A stretch of 64,000 nt of DNA, taken from positions 62,001-126,000 of the forward strand of contig NZ_BJMN01000021.1 of NCBI RefSeq assembly GCF_006539185.1. Reading direction: 5' to 3'. The translations under genes and the position numbers were made by a program. The notes under the pieces are model-generated. The model saw nothing but the letters and a program-made list of their open reading frames with translations. It searched no databases and was not told where the DNA came from. Within the stretch, counting starts at the first letter, position 1. Each line of letters opens with the position of its first letter. The DNA comes from Streptomyces gardneri (GTDB lineage: Bacteria > Actinomycetota > Actinomycetes > Streptomycetales > Streptomycetaceae). Positions 34,642 to 43,726 of the stretch are shown here, piece by piece.

Positions 34642-35418
34642 TCAGCGACGGGCGTAGCGGCGGACCGCGAGCGGGGCGAAGAGCGCGATCAGCACGAGCG
34701 ACCAGAGCAGCGCCCCCGCCACCGGGTGCGCCACCGGCCAGGCCGCGTCCGTCGGTACGGGCGCATTGCCGAAGAGCTTCCGTACGGCCGTCGTGACCGC
34801 CGAGATCGGGTTCCACTCGGCGATCGTCCGCAGCCAGCCCGGCATGCCGTCGGTCGGGATGTACGCGTTGGAGAGCAGCGGCAGCATGAAGGAGGCGCTG
34901 CCCAGCTGGCCGGCCGCCTCCTCGCTCTGCGAGGCCAGGCCGAGCAGGATGCCGATCCAGGTCGTCGCGAAGCGGAAGAGGAGCAGCAGCCCGAAGGCGC
35001 CCAGGGCCTCCAGGGCGGTGCCCTCGATCCGCCAGCCCATGGCGAGTCCGACGAGGAGCAGCGGGACCGTGCCGACCGCACTCGCCACCAGGTCGGCGAG
35101 GGCCTGCCCGAGGGGGACGGCGGCCCGGCTCACGGGCAGGGTCCGGAAACGGTCCATGACGCCCCGGTGCGAGTCCTGCGCGGCCTGGAACATGCCGGTC
35201 ATCAGGCCGCCGGACGCCGTCGCCACGAGGATGCCGGGGACCAGATAGGCCCGGTACTCGGCGCCCGGCACGGCGAGCGCGCTGGCGAAGACGTACCCGA
35301 AGAAGAGCAGGAAGACGATCGGCATCGTCTGGGTCATGACGGTGATGGCGGGGGCGTGCCGGATCCGCTGGAGATGGCGGCCGAGGACGGCGGTCCCGTC
35401 GTGCACGAGCGCGCTCAC
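34642..35418 (-). CDS. ABC-2 type drug exporter permease (DrrB-like)
   Basis: A 258-residue protein with six helices and the ABC-2 block FRTLPVSRAAVPLGQALADL and NPISAVTTAVRKLFGN. GTG 35418 overlaps the ATPase stop as GTGA. With the ATPase it forms a DrrAB-like exporter under the divergent TetR. Likely exports a hydrophobic drug or metabolite. Confidence 0.9.
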   Translation of the reverse strand: MSALVHDGTAVLGRHLQRIRHAPAITVMTQTMPIVFLLFFGYVFASALAVPGAEYRAYLVPGILVATASGGLMTGMFQAAQDSHRGVMDRFRTLPVSRAAVPLGQALADLVASAVGTVPLLLVGLAMGWRIEGTALEALGAFGLLLLFRFATTWIGILLGLASQSEEAAGQLGSASFMLPLLSNAYIPTDGMPGWLRTIAEWNPISAVTTAVRKLFGNAPVPTDAAWPVAHPVAGALLWSLVLIALFAPLAVRRYARR

Positions 35419-36353
35419 GCGGCGGGCTCCTTCCGGGCGGTGAGGCGCAGGAACACCTCGTCGAGGGTGGGCGGACGCAGGGACGCGTCGACGATGTGGA
35501 CCCCGGCGGCGTCGATCTCGCGGACGAGCCGGGGGAGGGTGAGGGTGGTGTCCGCGGTCACCGCGCCGACCGTGCGCCGCTCGGCGTCCAGGACCGGGGC
35601 CGCGCCGGTGAGCCGGTCGAGGACGGCGGCGGCCGCCTCCAGGAGCGAGGGGTCGGCGACGACGACCTCGGCGTGGTGGCCGATGAGCGCCTTGAGCTCG
35701 GCGGGTGTGCCGCGCTGGGCGACCCGTCCCTCGTCGATCAGGACGATGTCGTCGGCGAGCTGGTCGGCCTCCTCCAGGTACTGGGTGGTCAGCAGGACGG
35801 TCGTGCCCTCGGCCGCCAGCTCCCGTACGGCGTCCCAGATGCCGTTCCTGCTGTGCGGGTCGAGGCCGGTCGTCGGCTCGTCGAGGAAGAGGACGTCGGG
35901 CCGGACGAGGAGGCTCGCGGCCAGGTCGAGGCGGCGCCGCATCCCGCCCGAGTACGTGCGGGCGGGCCGGTCGGCCGCGGCGGTCAGGTCGAAGCGCTCC
36001 AGGAGTTCGCCGGCGCGGGAGCGCGGGGCGCGCAGCAGCCGGGCGAAGAGCCGGAGGTTCTCGGCGCCCGTCAGGTCGCCGTCGACGGAGGCGTACTGGC
36101 CGGTGACCGCGATCTTGCCGCGGACGCCCGCCGGGTCGCGCACCACGTCGTGCCCGGCGACCCGCGCGCTGCCCGCGTCGGGTGCGACCAGGGTCGTCAG
36201 GACCCGGACGGCGGTGGTCTTGCCGGCTCCGTTGGGGCCGAGGACGCCGCAGACCGTGCCCTCGGGGACGGCCAGGTCGAGCCCGCGCAGGGCGTGGACC
36301 TCCCCGTATCGCTTCCGCAGACCCTCACTAAGTACAGCGTACGTAGTCGTCAT
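35415..36353 (-). CDS. ABC exporter ATPase (DrrA-like)
   Basis: A 312-residue ATPase. Walker A GPNGAGKTT, Q-loop VTGQYASVD, signature YSGGMRRRLDLAASL, Walker B VLFLDEPTTGLD, H-loop TTQYLEEA and a C-terminal DrrA domain ending RPPTLDEVFLRLTA. ATG 36353 is the family start. Codons 3-9 (TTTYAVL) lie inside one copy of the TetR operator, so repressor bound there would sit on the beginning of the gene. Confidence 0.92.
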   Translation of the reverse strand: MTTTYAVLSEGLRKRYGEVHALRGLDLAVPEGTVCGVLGPNGAGKTTAVRVLTTLVAPDAGSARVAGHDVVRDPAGVRGKIAVTGQYASVDGDLTGAENLRLFARLLRAPRSRAGELLERFDLTAAADRPARTYSGGMRRRLDLAASLLVRPDVLFLDEPTTGLDPHSRNGIWDAVRELAAEGTTVLLTTQYLEEADQLADDIVLIDEGRVAQRGTPAELKALIGHHAEVVVADPSLLEAAAAVLDRLTGAAPVLDAERRTVGAVTADTTLTLPRLVREIDAAGVHIVDASLRPPTLDEVFLRLTARKEPAA

Positions 36354-36388
36354 GGCGCGACCATACCCCACTACGTACGGTGTACGTA
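36329..36388. promoter_or_regulatory. Two TetR operator copies between exporter and tetR
   Basis: A perfect inverted repeat TACGTAC-GGT-GTACGTA lies at 36372-36388. A second copy with one mismatch, TAAGTAC-AGC-GTACGTA, lies at 36329-36345. They start 43 bases apart, about four helical turns, on either side of the divergent promoters. Confidence 0.75.
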
Positions 36389-36416
36389 ACTACGATGGGG
36401 GTCGAGGTGATGATCC

Positions 36417-37148
36417 ATGGCGGGCCGAGCGGCCGAACCGGAAGTGATCTGGGCCCGGCCCGAGCGCGCGGGCCGCGGTCCCAGACCGGCCTACAGCCGG
36501 AGCGACATCGTGGCCGCCGCGGTCCGCGTCGCCGACGCCGACGGCATCGACGCGGTCTCGATGCGCCGCCTCGCGGGTGACATCGGCTGCGGCACGATGT
36601 CGCTCTACAACTACGTCCCGCGCAAGGAGGACCTGTACGAGCTGATGGTCGACGCCGTCAGCGCCGAGTACGAACTCTCCGAACCGCTCGGCACGTCCGG
36701 CGGCGACTGGCGCGCGGACATGCTCGACATGGGCCGGCAGGCGCGTGGAATCCTGCACCGCCACCCTTGGGTGATCCGCCTGATGACCACCGGCTACGCC
36801 TACGGCCCGAACGCCCTGCGGTTCCTGGAGCACTGCCTCGGCTGCCTCGACGGCCTCGACCTGCCCGGCGGCACCAAGATGGAACTGATCGCGAGCGTCA
36901 ACGGCACCGTGATGACCATCGTCGCCAACGAGATCGCCCTCGCCGAGCGCGCCCGCTCCCTGCCCTGGTCCGGCGAACAGGAACAGGCCGTCCGCGGCGC
37001 CTATCTGATGCGGCAGCTCGCCGGCGGCGGCTACCCCCGGCTGGCCGCGGTCCTGGCCTCGGCCGGAGCCGAACCCCTCGACCCCGAGGAGATCTTCGAG
37101 CGGACGCTGCGGCGCGTGCTCGACTCGTTCGTGCCCGCCCCGGCCTGA
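36417..37148 (+). CDS. TetR-family repressor with TetR_C domain
   Basis: A 243-residue regulator. The DNA-binding helix-turn-helix is YSRSDIVAAAVRVADADGIDAVSMRRLAGDIGCGTMSLYNYVPRKEDLYELM (about residues 25-78), with the tetracycline-repressor-like C-terminal ligand domain after it (RHPWVIRLMTTGYAYGPNALRFLEHCLGCL). GAGGTGA precedes ATG 36417. It diverges from the DrrAB-like exporter and should repress both promoters until the exporter's substrate binds. Confidence 0.92.
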   Translation: MAGRAAEPEVIWARPERAGRGPRPAYSRSDIVAAAVRVADADGIDAVSMRRLAGDIGCGTMSLYNYVPRKEDLYELMVDAVSAEYELSEPLGTSGGDWRADMLDMGRQARGILHRHPWVIRLMTTGYAYGPNALRFLEHCLGCLDGLDLPGGTKMELIASVNGTVMTIVANEIALAERARSLPWSGEQEQAVRGAYLMRQLAGGGYPRLAAVLASAGAEPLDPEEIFERTLRRVLDSFVPAPA

Positions 37149-37170
37149 GGGCGCCTGCCACAGCGCCCTC
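37147..37170. terminator. Bidirectional terminator over two stop codons
   Basis: GAGGGCGC/GCGCCCTC, eight pairs with an eight-base loop, fills the gap between tetR and the convergent gene at 37170. Confidence 0.6.
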
Positions 37171-38459
37171 TAGAGGAGGGCGAACTGGCCCTCCGGGCCC
37201 TCCTCCTGATGGTCCAGTACGGACGCGGGGCGGCGGGCCCGGTCCGGCACGGGCAGCACTCCGGCCGCCCGCAGCTCCTCCCGGGTCGCCGTGCCGGACT
37301 CCGTGAAGGCGGCGCGCTCCGGCTCCCGTGCGCCGAGCAGCGCCAGGACCGTGACCAGGTCGAGCAGTTCCGAGGTCCACTCCTGGGGCCAGCCGGCCGG
37401 GCCCATCGCCTCCAGAGAGCCCGGCTCCGCCGGCGCGGTCCGGTGCGCGAACCACTGCTCCAGGACGCGCACCCCGCCGACCCGGAACTCCCAGGCCTCC
37501 GGCGGTACGGGGGAGATCCGGCCCTCGCCGAGGCACAGGACCTCGTCCCCCGCGTCGTACGTCACCGCCTCGGGCCGTGCGGGGACCGCCGCCCGCACAT
37601 AGGGGCGGCGCCCGCCCGGCAGCCGGGGCTTCGACCCGCTCAGGGCGCCCCGGAGCTGGACGTCGGCGAGCTCCCGGCCGAGCGCCACGCCCGCTGCCCA
37701 GACCTCCGGGTCCCCGGGGAGCGGGACGCGGCAGCCGGCGGGGGAGGGGAGGGCCGCCGCGACCGTCCAGGCGAGCCACTCCCGGGCGTCGACCTCGTGC
37801 CCGTACCGGCGGGTGAGGAAGGGCAGCAGGCCCGGCGCGAGATTCGGCTCCCGGCCGCCGGGCCGCCGGAACAGCGGGCGGATCCGGCCGGGCCTGCCCG
37901 CCGGGGAGCGGCCCTCGGGGAGCGCGGCCGTCACCAGGAGCGCGGGGCCGGCTGACCCGAGACCGGGCGCTCCGTGACCGGCTGACCCGTGACCCGTCGG
38001 CCCGTGACCGGCCGACCCCTGACCGGCCGCCCCGGGGACGTACCCCTGCTCGACGGCGAAGATCTGGGGCTCGCCGACGACCCGCCACAGCTCGGGGCGC
38101 GCGGTGTCGATGAGCCGGTGGTCGGGGAGCAGCCACTGCTCGTCGAACGGCCCCTGCGCGACCCGTACCGGCTCCGGGAACGGGCCCGACTCGCGGGCGA
38201 AGCGCGCGGTCCCGGTGCGCTGACCGGGCAGGGCCGCCACCGCGCTCGACGGCGTCCGCGCCCGGCTCGGGCGGAAGAGCGCCTCGCGCTCGGCCCCCTC
38301 GGCGGCGGTCAGCCGGTCCCAGCGGGCCCGCAGGGTCCGCACGTCCGGCGCCACGATCCAGGACCGCCCGAAGCGGAGCGGCGCGACGGACCACGGCATC
38401 AGGTCGTCGAGGAGGGGCAGGTCGTCGTCCGCTCCGGGCGCTGTCGTCACGCCCCGCAT
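37170..38459 (-). CDS. Stand-alone type ISP restriction-modification recognition domain protein
   Basis: A 429-residue protein matching the C-terminal specificity part of type ISP enzymes as found alone in streptomycetes: LMPWSVAPLRFGRSWIVAPD, EALFRPSRARTPSSAVAALPGQ, FDEQWLLPDHRLIDTARPELWRV, RIRPLFRRPGG and RRPYVRAAVP. The helicase, nuclease and methylase parts are absent here and nearby. Residues about 143-170 form an inserted Gly/His repeat (GSAGHGPTGHGSAGHG). It may bind DNA without cutting or modifying it. Start ATG 38459 lies 14 bases after the GntR gene; GTG 38450 is an alternative. Confidence 0.7.
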   Translation of the reverse strand: MRGVTTAPGADDDLPLLDDLMPWSVAPLRFGRSWIVAPDVRTLRARWDRLTAAEGAEREALFRPSRARTPSSAVAALPGQRTGTARFARESGPFPEPVRVAQGPFDEQWLLPDHRLIDTARPELWRVVGEPQIFAVEQGYVPGAAGQGSAGHGPTGHGSAGHGAPGLGSAGPALLVTAALPEGRSPAGRPGRIRPLFRRPGGREPNLAPGLLPFLTRRYGHEVDAREWLAWTVAAALPSPAGCRVPLPGDPEVWAAGVALGRELADVQLRGALSGSKPRLPGGRRPYVRAAVPARPEAVTYDAGDEVLCLGEGRISPVPPEAWEFRVGGVRVLEQWFAHRTAPAEPGSLEAMGPAGWPQEWTSELLDLVTVLALLGAREPERAAFTESGTATREELRAAGVLPVPDRARRPASVLDHQEEGPEGQFALL

Positions 38460-38473
38460 GCTAACGACCGCCC

Positions 38474-39223
38474 TCAGTGCGCCTCCACCGTGACGGTGAA
38501 GGAGAAGCGGTCGCCGCGGTACCGGATGCGGGCCACGTCGACGACCCTGCCGTCCTCGTCGTAGGTCACACCGGTGTAGTGGAGGATCGGCGAGAGCAGC
38601 GGGACCTGGAGCAGGCCCGCCGTCTCCGGGTCGGCGAGGCGGGCCTCGACCGTGTCCGTGATGCGGCTGATCCGCACCCCGACCACGTCCCGCAGCACCT
38701 TCGTCATGGGCCAGCGCTCCAGGTCGGCCGGGTCGATCGAGGCCGCGAGCTCGGGCCGCACCGCGTTCTCCACCCAGTTGGTCGGCTCGCCGCTCTCCCC
38801 GTCACGGCGCAGTCGCCGGTACGCCACGACCTCCGCCACGTCCGGGAAGTACTCGGCGAGCTCGCCCGGCACCGGCTCCGCGCCGTGGCCGAGGACCGTC
38901 GTCCGCTCGCCCGACTGCTGGGCCACGATCGCGTCGATCGAGCCGAGCAGCCGGCGCGGGGTGGAGCGGCGGGCACCCGGCTCGATGAAGGTGCCGCGCC
39001 GCCGGTGCCGGCTGATCAGGCCCTCCTCCTCCAGCTCCTTGAGGGCCTGGCGCATGGTCAGCACGCTCACGCCGTAGTGGGCGGCGAGCTGCTCCTCGGT
39101 GGGCAGCCGCAGCGAGGCGTCGGGCGTGCGGCCCAGTATCGAGGCGCGCAACGACTGCGAGACCTGATACCAGAGCGGCAGCTTGCGGTTCAGGACCAGC
39201 GAGTCGGGAGCGAAGGCGGTCAC
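38474..39223 (-). CDS. GntR/HutC-family regulator with UTRA domain
   Basis: A 249-residue regulator. N-terminal winged helix PLWYQVSQSLRASILGRTPDASLRLPTEEQLAAHYGVSVLTMRQALKELEEEGLISRHRRRGTFI, then a UTRA ligand domain (about 95-245) with RRDGESGEPTNWVENAVRPEL and RIRYRGDRFSFTV. GTG 39223. It lies 41 bases downstream of hmgA on the same strand, so it is the natural candidate for control of hmgA through the large palindrome upstream of it, with a tyrosine-catabolite as ligand; this is inference. Confidence 0.9.
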   Translation of the reverse strand: MTAFAPDSLVLNRKLPLWYQVSQSLRASILGRTPDASLRLPTEEQLAAHYGVSVLTMRQALKELEEEGLISRHRRRGTFIEPGARRSTPRRLLGSIDAIVAQQSGERTTVLGHGAEPVPGELAEYFPDVAEVVAYRRLRRDGESGEPTNWVENAVRPELAASIDPADLERWPMTKVLRDVVGVRISRITDTVEARLADPETAGLLQVPLLSPILHYTGVTYDEDGRVVDVARIRYRGDRFSFTVTVEAH

Positions 39224-39264
39224 GTGTTCTCCGTACGAGGGCCTACGGGCTTACGGCCACGACA

Positions 39265-40578
39265 CTACGGCCGGAAGTGGCGCTCCAGACCCTGCCATAC
39301 GTCGTCGTACCCCTTCTGCAGATGGTCGGCGTTCGCGGCTTGCGGGGTCGCGGTCACCGGCCAGCGGGTCTCGAACATGAAGGCGAGGCCGTCGTCGATC
39401 CGCTGCGGCTTCAGCTCTGCCGCGCTGGCCTTGTCGAAGGTCTCCCGGTCGGGGCCGTGCGCGGACATCATGTTGTGCAGCGAGCCGCCGCCGGGCACGA
39501 AGCCTTCGGCCTTGGCGTCGTAGGCGCCCTCGATCAGGCCCATGTACTCGCTCATCACGTTGCGGTGGAAGTACGGCGGGCGGAAGGTGTCCTCGCCGAC
39601 GAGCCAGCGCGGGGCGAAGACGACGAAGTCGACGCCCGCGAGCCCCGGGGTGTCGGAGGGCGCGGTGAGGACCGTGAAGATCGACGGGTCGGGGTGGTCG
39701 TAGGAGATCGTCCCGATGACGTTGAAACGGCGCAGGTCGTAGACGTACGGGGTGTGGTTGCCGTGCCAGGCCACGACGTCCAGGGGGGAGTGGCCGTAGG
39801 TCGCCGACCACAGGTGGCCGCAGTACTTGTTGACCACCTCGACCGGTCCCTCGACGTCCTCGTAGGCGGCGACGGGGGCCCGGAAGTCGCGGGCGTTGGC
39901 CAGACCGTTGGCGCCGATGGGGCCGAGGTCGGGGAGCTGGAAGGGCGCCCCGTAGTTCTCGCAGACGTAGCCCCGGGCGGTCTCGTCCAGGAGCTCGACA
40001 CGGAAGCGGACGCCGCGGGGGATCAGCGCGACCTCGCCGGGGTGGGCGGCGAGCAGGCCCAGCTCCGTGCGGAGCAGGAGGCCGCCGCGCTCGGGGGCGA
40101 TCAGCAGCTCGCCGTCGGCGTCGCCGAAGACCCGCTCCATGGAGGCGTTGGCGTGGTAGAGGTGCACGGCCATGCCGGTGCGCTGGGTCGCGTCGCCGTT
40201 GCCGCCGAGGGTCCACAGGCCGGCGAGCCAGTCGGTGCCGGGGGCGGGCTCGGGCAGCGGGTTCCAGCGGAGCCGGTTGGGGTCGGGCACGGTCTCGGTG
40301 AAGGGGGCCCCGCGCAGCGTGCCGTCGTCGATCCGGGTGAACGGCGGGTGCGCGGCCGAGGGGCGGATCCGGTAGAGCCAGGAGCGGCGGTTGTGCGCCC
40401 GCGGCTCGGTGAAGGCGCTGCCGCTGAGCTGCTCGGCATAGAGGCCGAGGGGTGCGCGCTGCGGCGAGTTACGGCCGTGCGGCAGTGCACCGGGGACCGC
40501 CTCCGAGCTGTGCTCGTTGCCGAAACCGGTGCTGTAGGTGAGCGCCTCGGCCGTCTTCCTGGCCTGCTCCGTGGTCAT
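39265..40578 (-). CDS. hmgA: Homogentisate 1,2-dioxygenase
   Basis: A 437-residue iron enzyme that opens the ring of homogentisate to maleylacetoacetate in tyrosine and phenylalanine breakdown. It starts with the family phrase YSTGFGNEHSSEAVPGALP, and the iron ligands are His and Glu in YFHRNVMSEYMG and His in MMSAHGPD. Full-length and intact. Loss of this step makes streptomycetes brown with homogentisate melanin. The other genes of the pathway are not in the window. ATG 40578. Confidence 0.96.
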   Translation of the reverse strand: MTTEQARKTAEALTYSTGFGNEHSSEAVPGALPHGRNSPQRAPLGLYAEQLSGSAFTEPRAHNRRSWLYRIRPSAAHPPFTRIDDGTLRGAPFTETVPDPNRLRWNPLPEPAPGTDWLAGLWTLGGNGDATQRTGMAVHLYHANASMERVFGDADGELLIAPERGGLLLRTELGLLAAHPGEVALIPRGVRFRVELLDETARGYVCENYGAPFQLPDLGPIGANGLANARDFRAPVAAYEDVEGPVEVVNKYCGHLWSATYGHSPLDVVAWHGNHTPYVYDLRRFNVIGTISYDHPDPSIFTVLTAPSDTPGLAGVDFVVFAPRWLVGEDTFRPPYFHRNVMSEYMGLIEGAYDAKAEGFVPGGGSLHNMMSAHGPDRETFDKASAAELKPQRIDDGLAFMFETRWPVTATPQAANADHLQKGYDDVWQGLERHFRP

Positions 40579-40605
40579 CGCCCGCTCCTGTCCTGAGCCC
40601 GCAAG

Positions 40606-40633
40606 GGAATCCTATGGATGACCGTAGGATTCC
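40606..40633. promoter_or_regulatory. 28-bp palindrome upstream of hmgA
   Basis: Arms GGAATCCTATGG and CCGTAGGATTCC surround ATGA; eleven of twelve positions pair, the outer nine without a break. It ends 28 bases before the hmgA start and about 100 bases before the divergent beta-helix gene. Probably the operator of the adjacent GntR regulator. Confidence 0.65.
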
Positions 40634-40730
40634 GCGGCGCTCACGTCAACGGGGGCATGGCGGGAGGTGTTCCGGATTGGTGCTGCGCGAGGGGGTCAGA
40701 AAAGATGAACAATGCTCTACTCTCACGCGC

Positions 40731-42869
40731 ATGTCCTGGACCCGAAGATTCGTCCTCGCCCTCTCGGTCGTGCTCGCGGCCCTCGCCGGAGCCCTGCTCG
40801 CCGCGCCCGGGGCCCAGGCCCACGAGGAGCGGCCCGTCACCTTCCCCGACGGCTCCGGCACCGTCCCGCAGCCCCGCTCGGGCGAACCCGACCTCCTCGT
40901 CTGCAAGACCGACCGCGCCGACTTCGCGCGCCGGATATCCGGCTTCCCGGCCCCGGTCAAAGCCCGCAACCTCGCCCTCCTCGACCGCTGCGCGCGCGAG
41001 GGCTACCGCCACCTCCAGGAGGCCGTCGACGCCGTCGACCGGCCCGGGATGACGATCGCGGTCCTCCCCGGCCTCTACGAGGAGGAGCCCTCGCTGCCCA
41101 AGCCCACCGGGGCGTGCGCCGCGCTGAAGGCCCCGAACTCCTCGCTGGGCTACCAGATCCTCAGCTTCGAGCAGCAGCGGCAGTGCCCGCACAACCAGAA
41201 CCTGGTCGCGATCCTCGGCAAGAAGAACCTCCAGATCGAGGGCACCGGCGCCTCCCGCCTCGACGTCGTCTTCGACGCCAAGTACCAGAAGCTCAACGGC
41301 ATCCGGGCGGACCAGTCCGACGGTGTCTACTTCCGCAACTTCACCGCCCAGCGCACCACCTTCAACTCGCTGTACGTGCTCGCCGCCGACGGCTTCGTCA
41401 TCGACGACGTCCTCACCCGCTGGAACGACGAGTACGGCTTCCTCACGTTCGCCTCCGACCACGGCCTCTACAAGAACTGCGAGTCGTACGGAAACGGCGA
41501 CTCCGGCATCTACCCCGGCTCGGCCTCGAACATCAACGACGGCCGCGGCTACGACGTGCCCCGCTACTCCATCGAGATCACCGGCTGCCGCAGCCACCAC
41601 AACATGGTCGGCTACTCCGGCACCGCCGGGGACTCGGTCTGGGTCCACGACAACGAGTTCGACCACAACATGGGCGGCGCCTCCATGGACTCCGCCTTCC
41701 CCGGCCACCCCGGACTCCCCCAGAACCACGCCCGCTTCGAACGCAACCTGATCCACGACAACAACCAGAACTACTACCCGTACGTCGCCGACGGCACCTG
41801 CGCCAAGCCGCCCGTCGACCGCGGCTACGAACGAGGCGTGGTCTGCCCCCAGATCTCCATGCCCCCCGGCACCGGCATCATCACCGCGGGCGGCAACTGG
41901 AACCTCTACGAGAACAACTGGGTGTACGGCCACCAGCGCGCCGCCTTCTACCTGAACGCCGTGCCCGCGTTCATCCGCGGCGAGTCCGACCGGGCCAAGC
42001 AGTTCGACACCTCCCACCACAACCGCTACGCCGACAACCACCTCGGCGTCGACAAGGCCGGCAACTCCCGCCCCAACCGCACCGACGTCTGGTGGGACGG
42101 CCAGGGCAGCGGCAACTGCTGGCAGAGCGACGCCGGCGCCGCCAGCCCCGGCGCCCTGCCCGGCTGCGGGGAACGCCGCGGCGACGTCTCCGGCGACACC
42201 GACCGCCTCGTCGGCGAACCCGTCAAGCTCGCCCAGCTCCTCGTCTGCGCCGACTACAACGTCCAGGCGCGCCGCCTCCCGGCCGGCTGCGACTGGTACG
42301 GCGCCCGCGGCCTCCAGCGCGTCGAGACCCAAATCGCCCTCGGCAGCGCCCTCGTCCTCGCCCTGACCGGCACCGCCCTGTGGTGGCGCCGCCTGCGCGG
42401 CAACAGGCTCGCGGGCCTGGCCACGCTCGCCGGCCTCGCGGGCCTGACCCTTGACGTGGTCGGCTCGACCCTCGCCCTCACCCCGACGGCCGTCCCGGCC
42501 CTCGCGCTGCTCCTCATGGGCGTGTGGTGGACCCTCGTCGGCCTCGCCCTGCGGCCCACCCGCCCCGTCTTCGCCTGGACCACGGTCGCCCTCGGCGCCC
42601 TCACCCTGCTCGACGCCTTCGACAAGGCGGTCCTGATGGTCCCGGGCATCCCCCTCAGCCCCGCCTGGTTCCGTCTGCTCCTCGGCGTCGTCTGGGTCCT
42701 CTGGGCGGTGATCGCGGCAGGCACCCGCACCCCGCCGACCACCCCCGGTACCGACTCGGACTCCGGCACCGGCACCGACTCCGGTACCGGCACCGAGCCG
42801 GGAGCGGATTCCGATTCCGATCTCACCCCCGCCGGTGAGGCCCGGCCCCGCGAGGAGGGAACCGCGTGA
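40731..42869 (+). CDS. Exported right-handed beta-helix protein with C-terminal membrane helices (NosD-like fold)
   Basis: A 712-residue surface protein. The signal peptide ends AQA near residue 31. Residues about 95-450 form a parallel beta-helix with Asn/His-rich turns (FRNFTAQRTTFNSLYVLAADGFVIDDVLTRWNDEYG, CESYGNGDSGIYPGSASNIND, CRSHHNMVGYSGTAGDSVWVHDNEFDHNMGG). Four helices lie at about 525-650 and the tail is Asp/Ser/Gly/Thr repeats. ATG 40731 lacks a clear ribosome binding site. It heads a three-gene unit joined by GTGA overlaps. The fold is shared by NosD copper-handling proteins and glycan-binding proteins; the role is unknown. Confidence 0.78.
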   Translation: MSWTRRFVLALSVVLAALAGALLAAPGAQAHEERPVTFPDGSGTVPQPRSGEPDLLVCKTDRADFARRISGFPAPVKARNLALLDRCAREGYRHLQEAVDAVDRPGMTIAVLPGLYEEEPSLPKPTGACAALKAPNSSLGYQILSFEQQRQCPHNQNLVAILGKKNLQIEGTGASRLDVVFDAKYQKLNGIRADQSDGVYFRNFTAQRTTFNSLYVLAADGFVIDDVLTRWNDEYGFLTFASDHGLYKNCESYGNGDSGIYPGSASNINDGRGYDVPRYSIEITGCRSHHNMVGYSGTAGDSVWVHDNEFDHNMGGASMDSAFPGHPGLPQNHARFERNLIHDNNQNYYPYVADGTCAKPPVDRGYERGVVCPQISMPPGTGIITAGGNWNLYENNWVYGHQRAAFYLNAVPAFIRGESDRAKQFDTSHHNRYADNHLGVDKAGNSRPNRTDVWWDGQGSGNCWQSDAGAASPGALPGCGERRGDVSGDTDRLVGEPVKLAQLLVCADYNVQARRLPAGCDWYGARGLQRVETQIALGSALVLALTGTALWWRRLRGNRLAGLATLAGLAGLTLDVVGSTLALTPTAVPALALLLMGVWWTLVGLALRPTRPVFAWTTVALGALTLLDAFDKAVLMVPGIPLSPAWFRLLLGVVWVLWAVIAAGTRTPPTTPGTDSDSGTGTDSGTGTEPGADSDSDLTPAGEARPREEGTA

Positions 42870-43726
42870 CACGCACGAGGCACCCGCGTGGGGCGGCGAC
42901 GCCCCTCGTCTCCCTGGTGCTCGTCCTGGCCGCCGCGATGCCCCTCGCGGGCTGCGGCGGCCCGGCCACCACCCACCACAAGCCCGGCACCACCCACGAG
43001 GAGGCCTCCGGGAGCAGCGGCACCCTCCTCCCGGCCCGCGACGAGTCCGGCCACCGGCTGCGGGAGGTCCCCGCGGCGACCGCGCCCACCGTCCGGGTCG
43101 AGGCCAGGCCCGACACGGAGGGCGGTTGGAACGTCCACCTCACGGTGGAGAGGTTCCGCTTCACCCCGGACAGCACCGGCGGCGCCGCCCTCCCCGGCCG
43201 GGGGCACGCCCGCCTCCTGGCCGACGGCCGGGAGACCGCCCGCCTGTACGGCGCCTGGGGATACGTACCGCCCGGCGTCCGCACCCTGACCGTCCGCCTC
43301 CACGCGGACGACCACACGGTCTGGGCCGTCGACGGCGCCCCCGTCCAGGCCACCGTCCGCCTGGACGGCGCCCCCGCCACCTCGGCCCCGCCGACCCCCC
43401 GACCGTCGGGCCCAGCCACCACCACGGCCACCGCCGCGCCGCCGAGCCCCCGGCCGTCCGAGACCGGCCGGACCGTCACCCTCACCATCACCGGCAAGAC
43501 CGTCGAACCACCCCCTTCCCGCATCGAGTTGAAGAAGGGCGAGCGCCTCACCCTCCGCGTCACCGGCGACCGCGCCGACACCGTCCACGTACACGGCTAC
43601 GACCGCGAAGTCCCCCTCTCGCCCGGCGTCCCCGCTACCCTCACCCTCACCGCCGACCGGACCGGTCTCTTCGAGGTCGAGACCCACGAGTCCGGACTCC
43701 TCCTGACCCAGCTCGTCGTCCGGTGA
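42866..43726 (+). CDS. Lipoprotein with cupredoxin-like C-terminal domain
   Basis: A 286-residue lipoprotein: signal ends in the lipobox LAGC near residue 30. The middle (VRVEARPDTEGGWNVHLTVERFRFTPD) is a beta domain, followed by a Thr/Pro linker and a last domain TVTLTITGKTVEPPPSRIELKKGERLTLRV, DTVHVHGYD, LTADRTGLFEVETHES, which is the strand order of EfeO/NosZ-type cupredoxins. His residues of VHVHG and THES could be ligands, but the Cys of a type 1 copper site is missing. GTG 42866 overlaps the beta-helix gene. Confidence 0.72.
   Translation: MTRTRHPRGAATPLVSLVLVLAAAMPLAGCGGPATTHHKPGTTHEEASGSSGTLLPARDESGHRLREVPAATAPTVRVEARPDTEGGWNVHLTVERFRFTPDSTGGAALPGRGHARLLADGRETARLYGAWGYVPPGVRTLTVRLHADDHTVWAVDGAPVQATVRLDGAPATSAPPTPRPSGPATTTATAAPPSPRPSETGRTVTLTITGKTVEPPPSRIELKKGERLTLRVTGDRADTVHVHGYDREVPLSPGVPATLTLTADRTGLFEVETHESGLLLTQLVVR

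Noticed and set aside
40641..42872. 743-codon frame antisense to the beta-helix gene
   Set aside because: Val/Gly/Glu-rich shadow with no recognisable motif.
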